DNA of 64,000 nucleotides from Myxosarcina sp. GI1. GTDB lineage: Bacteria; Cyanobacteriota; Cyanobacteriia; Cyanobacteriales; Xenococcaceae. The translations under genes were made by a program, and so were the position numbers. The notes beneath the pieces were generated by a model. That model was not told where the DNA came from and ran no database searches. It saw nothing but the letters and a program-made list of their open reading frames with translations. Numbering within the stretch: position 1 is the stretch's first letter; each line of letters begins with the position of its first letter. This document shows positions 62,168-64,000 of the stretch, piece by piece. The stretch is taken from positions 139,090-203,089 of the forward strand of contig NZ_JRFE01000006.1 of the NCBI RefSeq assembly GCF_000756305.1, read 5' to 3'.

Positions 62168-64000
62168 TTATTGGCAGCGAGCTTTAGCGAGCTTTGCTGC
62201 TTCGTAGTTTGGTTTTAGCTCTATCGATCGGTCGAAAGCAGCAATACCAGAAAAAACCTGGGATGAGTTACAGAGAGTTTTACCCAGGTAAAACCAAGCT
62301 TCGGCTTTTTGAATTTTGGTCAGTCCGTCTTTTCTCAAAATATTCTCAAATACAGCACTGGCTTGAGGATATTGTTGTAAGTTACTAAGAGTAATACCTT
62401 TACCAATTTGAGCGGGAAAATATTCGGCATTATACTCTAAAGATAGATTGTAAGCAGCCAGAGCCGCCCGATCTTGTTGTTGCTCCAATAGAGCTTTAGC
62501 CTGGTAATTCCAAGCAGTGGCTAATTCACCTGCTACTCTAGCTTTACCTGCGGTGCGTTCTCTCGCCTCTAAAATTTCGATCGCTCGTTGGCTGGCAACA
62601 ACTGCTTCATCATATTGTTTGAGAGAGAGTAAAGTTTCGCTTTTATTAACAAAAAATATTGAATCAGCAGGAGCGATTTCAATTGCTCGCTCGAATGCCT
62701 CTAGTGCCTCGGCATTTCTCTGTAAATTATGTAACGCTTCACCCCGACAATTCCAGGCATAGACTGCTTCAGGCTCGATTAAAGTTGCCGAAGAACAAGA
62801 TGCCAGCATTTGTTCGTACTTTTTCATCCCAGACAAAGCATAGCCGCGATTAGTCCAAGCCTGATAGTAATTGCTGTCTATATTTAGCAGTTTATTGTAA
62901 CCTGCGATCGCCTGCTGATACTTTCCTGTTGTTAGTAGTTCGGTACTAGTTAGAAATAAGGTTCTTACCTGCCAGCGTTGGAGAATGTAAGGAATACTAA
63001 CTCCTAAAAAAACGGTAAAAATCAGTAGACTCAACCAACCAGACCAGCGATTAGAGCGGTTAGTTTTGGCATCTGGAGCGAGATTGGTTCTGGTAATTTT
63101 AGGAGCAGTTTTACTGTCATCTAGAATACTGCGATCGCGTTGTTCTGACTGCTGAGATAAATTATTTAGATTACTCTCGATCCAGCTTAGACTAAAAACT
63201 TCTCTATAGATACGATTAGAAACTCTAAGCCTACCTTCTTCTTCTTTAACCAATCCCAGATCGATCAATTCTGTTTGCTCTTCACTTTCATCAAACTCAA
63301 TCTGTTGCCTATAGATAAATTTGTATTCGCGTAAAAGCTCCAAAGCTTGGCATTGCCGATTGTGTAGTAGGCGATCGCGCATTTCAGATAGATGTTCGGC
63401 AGCGATTCCCTGTTGCCAATTTTCTATTAAGCGAGTTCTCACCAACTGCTCGATTTGCTTTTCTTCACCAACGGAAATATTAGTTTCGACAGCCAGGCGA
63501 CAGAGTTTCTGAGTTAAAAAAACCTGCCCTTCTGTCCACAGCATTATTTCATCTAAGATATCAAGGGGCAAGCTATTTTCATTAAGACCAAACAATCTCA
63601 ATCTAATTTTCGAGAAGTCTTGATGAATTTTTCGTTTGTGTTCGTAGTCTACTGATGGCATTTGAGGTTGTGAAGTAAAATGCTCGACAAAAAAATCGCG
63701 AGTAGCTGGTTTAATCCAGCCTTTTCTAATGGCTAACTCGCCAAACTTTAGATTGGTTTGTCCTTGTTCGTAAAGAATTAAACCTATTTGGGATTCATCT
63801 AACAATCCTGCTTCCTTAAAATATTGTCCTATAGGCTGTTGAGATTTTTGTCTGGCAATTGTCAACCAGCGTTCGGCAAAAAAATCAGCAGTTTTGGGAG
63901 TGAGCAATCCTTGCAATGCCAAAATTTCTCCCAAACGTTGCCGTCGCTCTTCTTTTTCCTGCTTTTCTAAAGCAGTTTTTATCTGTTGGCGCGATACTAA
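62168..64000 (-). CDS. Membrane TPR protein with AAA_35-type winged helix, N terminus cut by window edge
   Basis: The frame is open to the right edge (611 codons here). The start is outside; a TTG at 63932-63934 inside the frame is not the true start. Two helical N-terminal repeats of the kind ATRDFFVEHF / KTADFFAERW are followed by a winged-helix region of the AAA-like_domain type (WTEGQVFLTQKLCRLAV, about 190-330 in this numbering) without its ATPase part. One membrane helix (LSLLIFTVFLGVSIPYIL) comes next, then about six TPR repeats (for example GKYQQAIAGYNKLLNIDSNYYQAWTNRG-like units). Function unknown; such proteins scaffold complexes. Confidence 0.8.
   Translation of the reverse strand, partial: LVSRQQIKTALEKQEKEERRQRLGEILALQGLLTPKTADFFAERWLTIARQKSQQPIGQYFKEAGLLDESQIGLILYEQGQTNLKFGELAIRKGWIKPATRDFFVEHFTSQPQMPSVDYEHKRKIHQDFSKIRLRLFGLNENSLPLDILDEIMLWTEGQVFLTQKLCRLAVETNISVGEEKQIEQLVRTRLIENWQQGIAAEHLSEMRDRLLHNRQCQALELLREYKFIYRQQIEFDESEEQTELIDLGLVKEEEGRLRVSNRIYREVFSLSWIESNLNNLSQQSEQRDRSILDDSKTAPKITRTNLAPDAKTNRSNRWSGWLSLLIFTVFLGVSIPYILQRWQVRTLFLTSTELLTTGKYQQAIAGYNKLLNIDSNYYQAWTNRGYALSGMKKYEQMLASCSSATLIEPEAVYAWNCRGEALHNLQRNAEALEAFERAIEIAPADSIFFVNKSETLLSLKQYDEAVVASQRAIEILEARERTAGKARVAGELATAWNYQAKALLEQQQDRAALAAYNLSLEYNAEYFPAQIGKGITLSNLQQYPQASAVFENILRKDGLTKIQKAEAWFYLGKTLCNSSQVFSGIAAFDRSIELKPNYEAAKLAKARCQ

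Overview
The window looks like a chromosome segment of a cyanobacterium. The HIP1 octamer GCGATCGC is scattered through genes and gaps, base composition is AT-rich, and many families typical of cyanobacteria are present: COP23, DUF928, CHAT-TPR proteins, HhoA/HtrA-type protease, two-partner secretion, heptanucleotide repeats. I cannot name the species. A unicellular or baeocyte-forming lineage is only a guess.

Layout. 1-305: stress protein fragment. 756-5064: three genes that probably make, dephosphorylate and phosphorolyse glucosylglycerate. 5065-6566: a graveyard of broken genes (transposase, glycosyltransferase, histidine kinase with a 92-bp tandem duplication). 6567-17089: housekeeping and accessory genes (prepilin peptidase, class I aldolase, RTX protein, leuB, rhomboid, PPK2, a decayed zeta-toxin locus with an intact small partner, a UvrD-like helicase, an HtrA protease). 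17090-18478: gene-poor. 18479-26165: a complete-looking lasso-peptide cluster on the minus strand, in transcription order RRE/B1, B2 peptidase, C cyclase, two mini-ORFs, a 54-residue precursor, an HprK-like kinase, an ABC exporter, a nucleotidyltransferase and an unknown secreted protein. 26209-31240: serine hydrolase, phosphoesterase, and a secreted OB-like protein whose tail is replaced by a 682-bp IS remnant with perfect 8-bp target duplication. 31401-34937: a Cys-rich copper-type protein, a permease with a His-rich loop, and two paralogous small membrane proteins. 35080-42676: NDH-2 fragment, thrB, GTPase, 7TM-HD phosphodiesterase, ADP-ribosylglycohydrolase-like protein, YbjQ and a WecG/TagA glycosyltransferase. 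42691-48872 and 54231-61509: two halves of a DUF928 / CHASE2-GGDEF-EAL / CHAT / two-partner-secretion set. Between them lie an NDH-2, a DUF924 remnant, a methyltransferase and a diguanylate cyclase with an ethylene-receptor-type sensor. The window closes with a COP23 protein and a TPR protein cut by the edge.

The strongest discovery candidate is the lasso cluster. Its precursor gene (23179-23343) is short and easily missed. The predicted core would close an 8-residue Gly-Asp ring, has an unusually long Asn/Gly/Thr-rich tail with few bulky residues, and ends in Ser next to a kinase and a nucleotidyltransferase gene. This suggests a phosphorylated and possibly capped C terminus. All functions are inferred from motifs and context; no database search was run.
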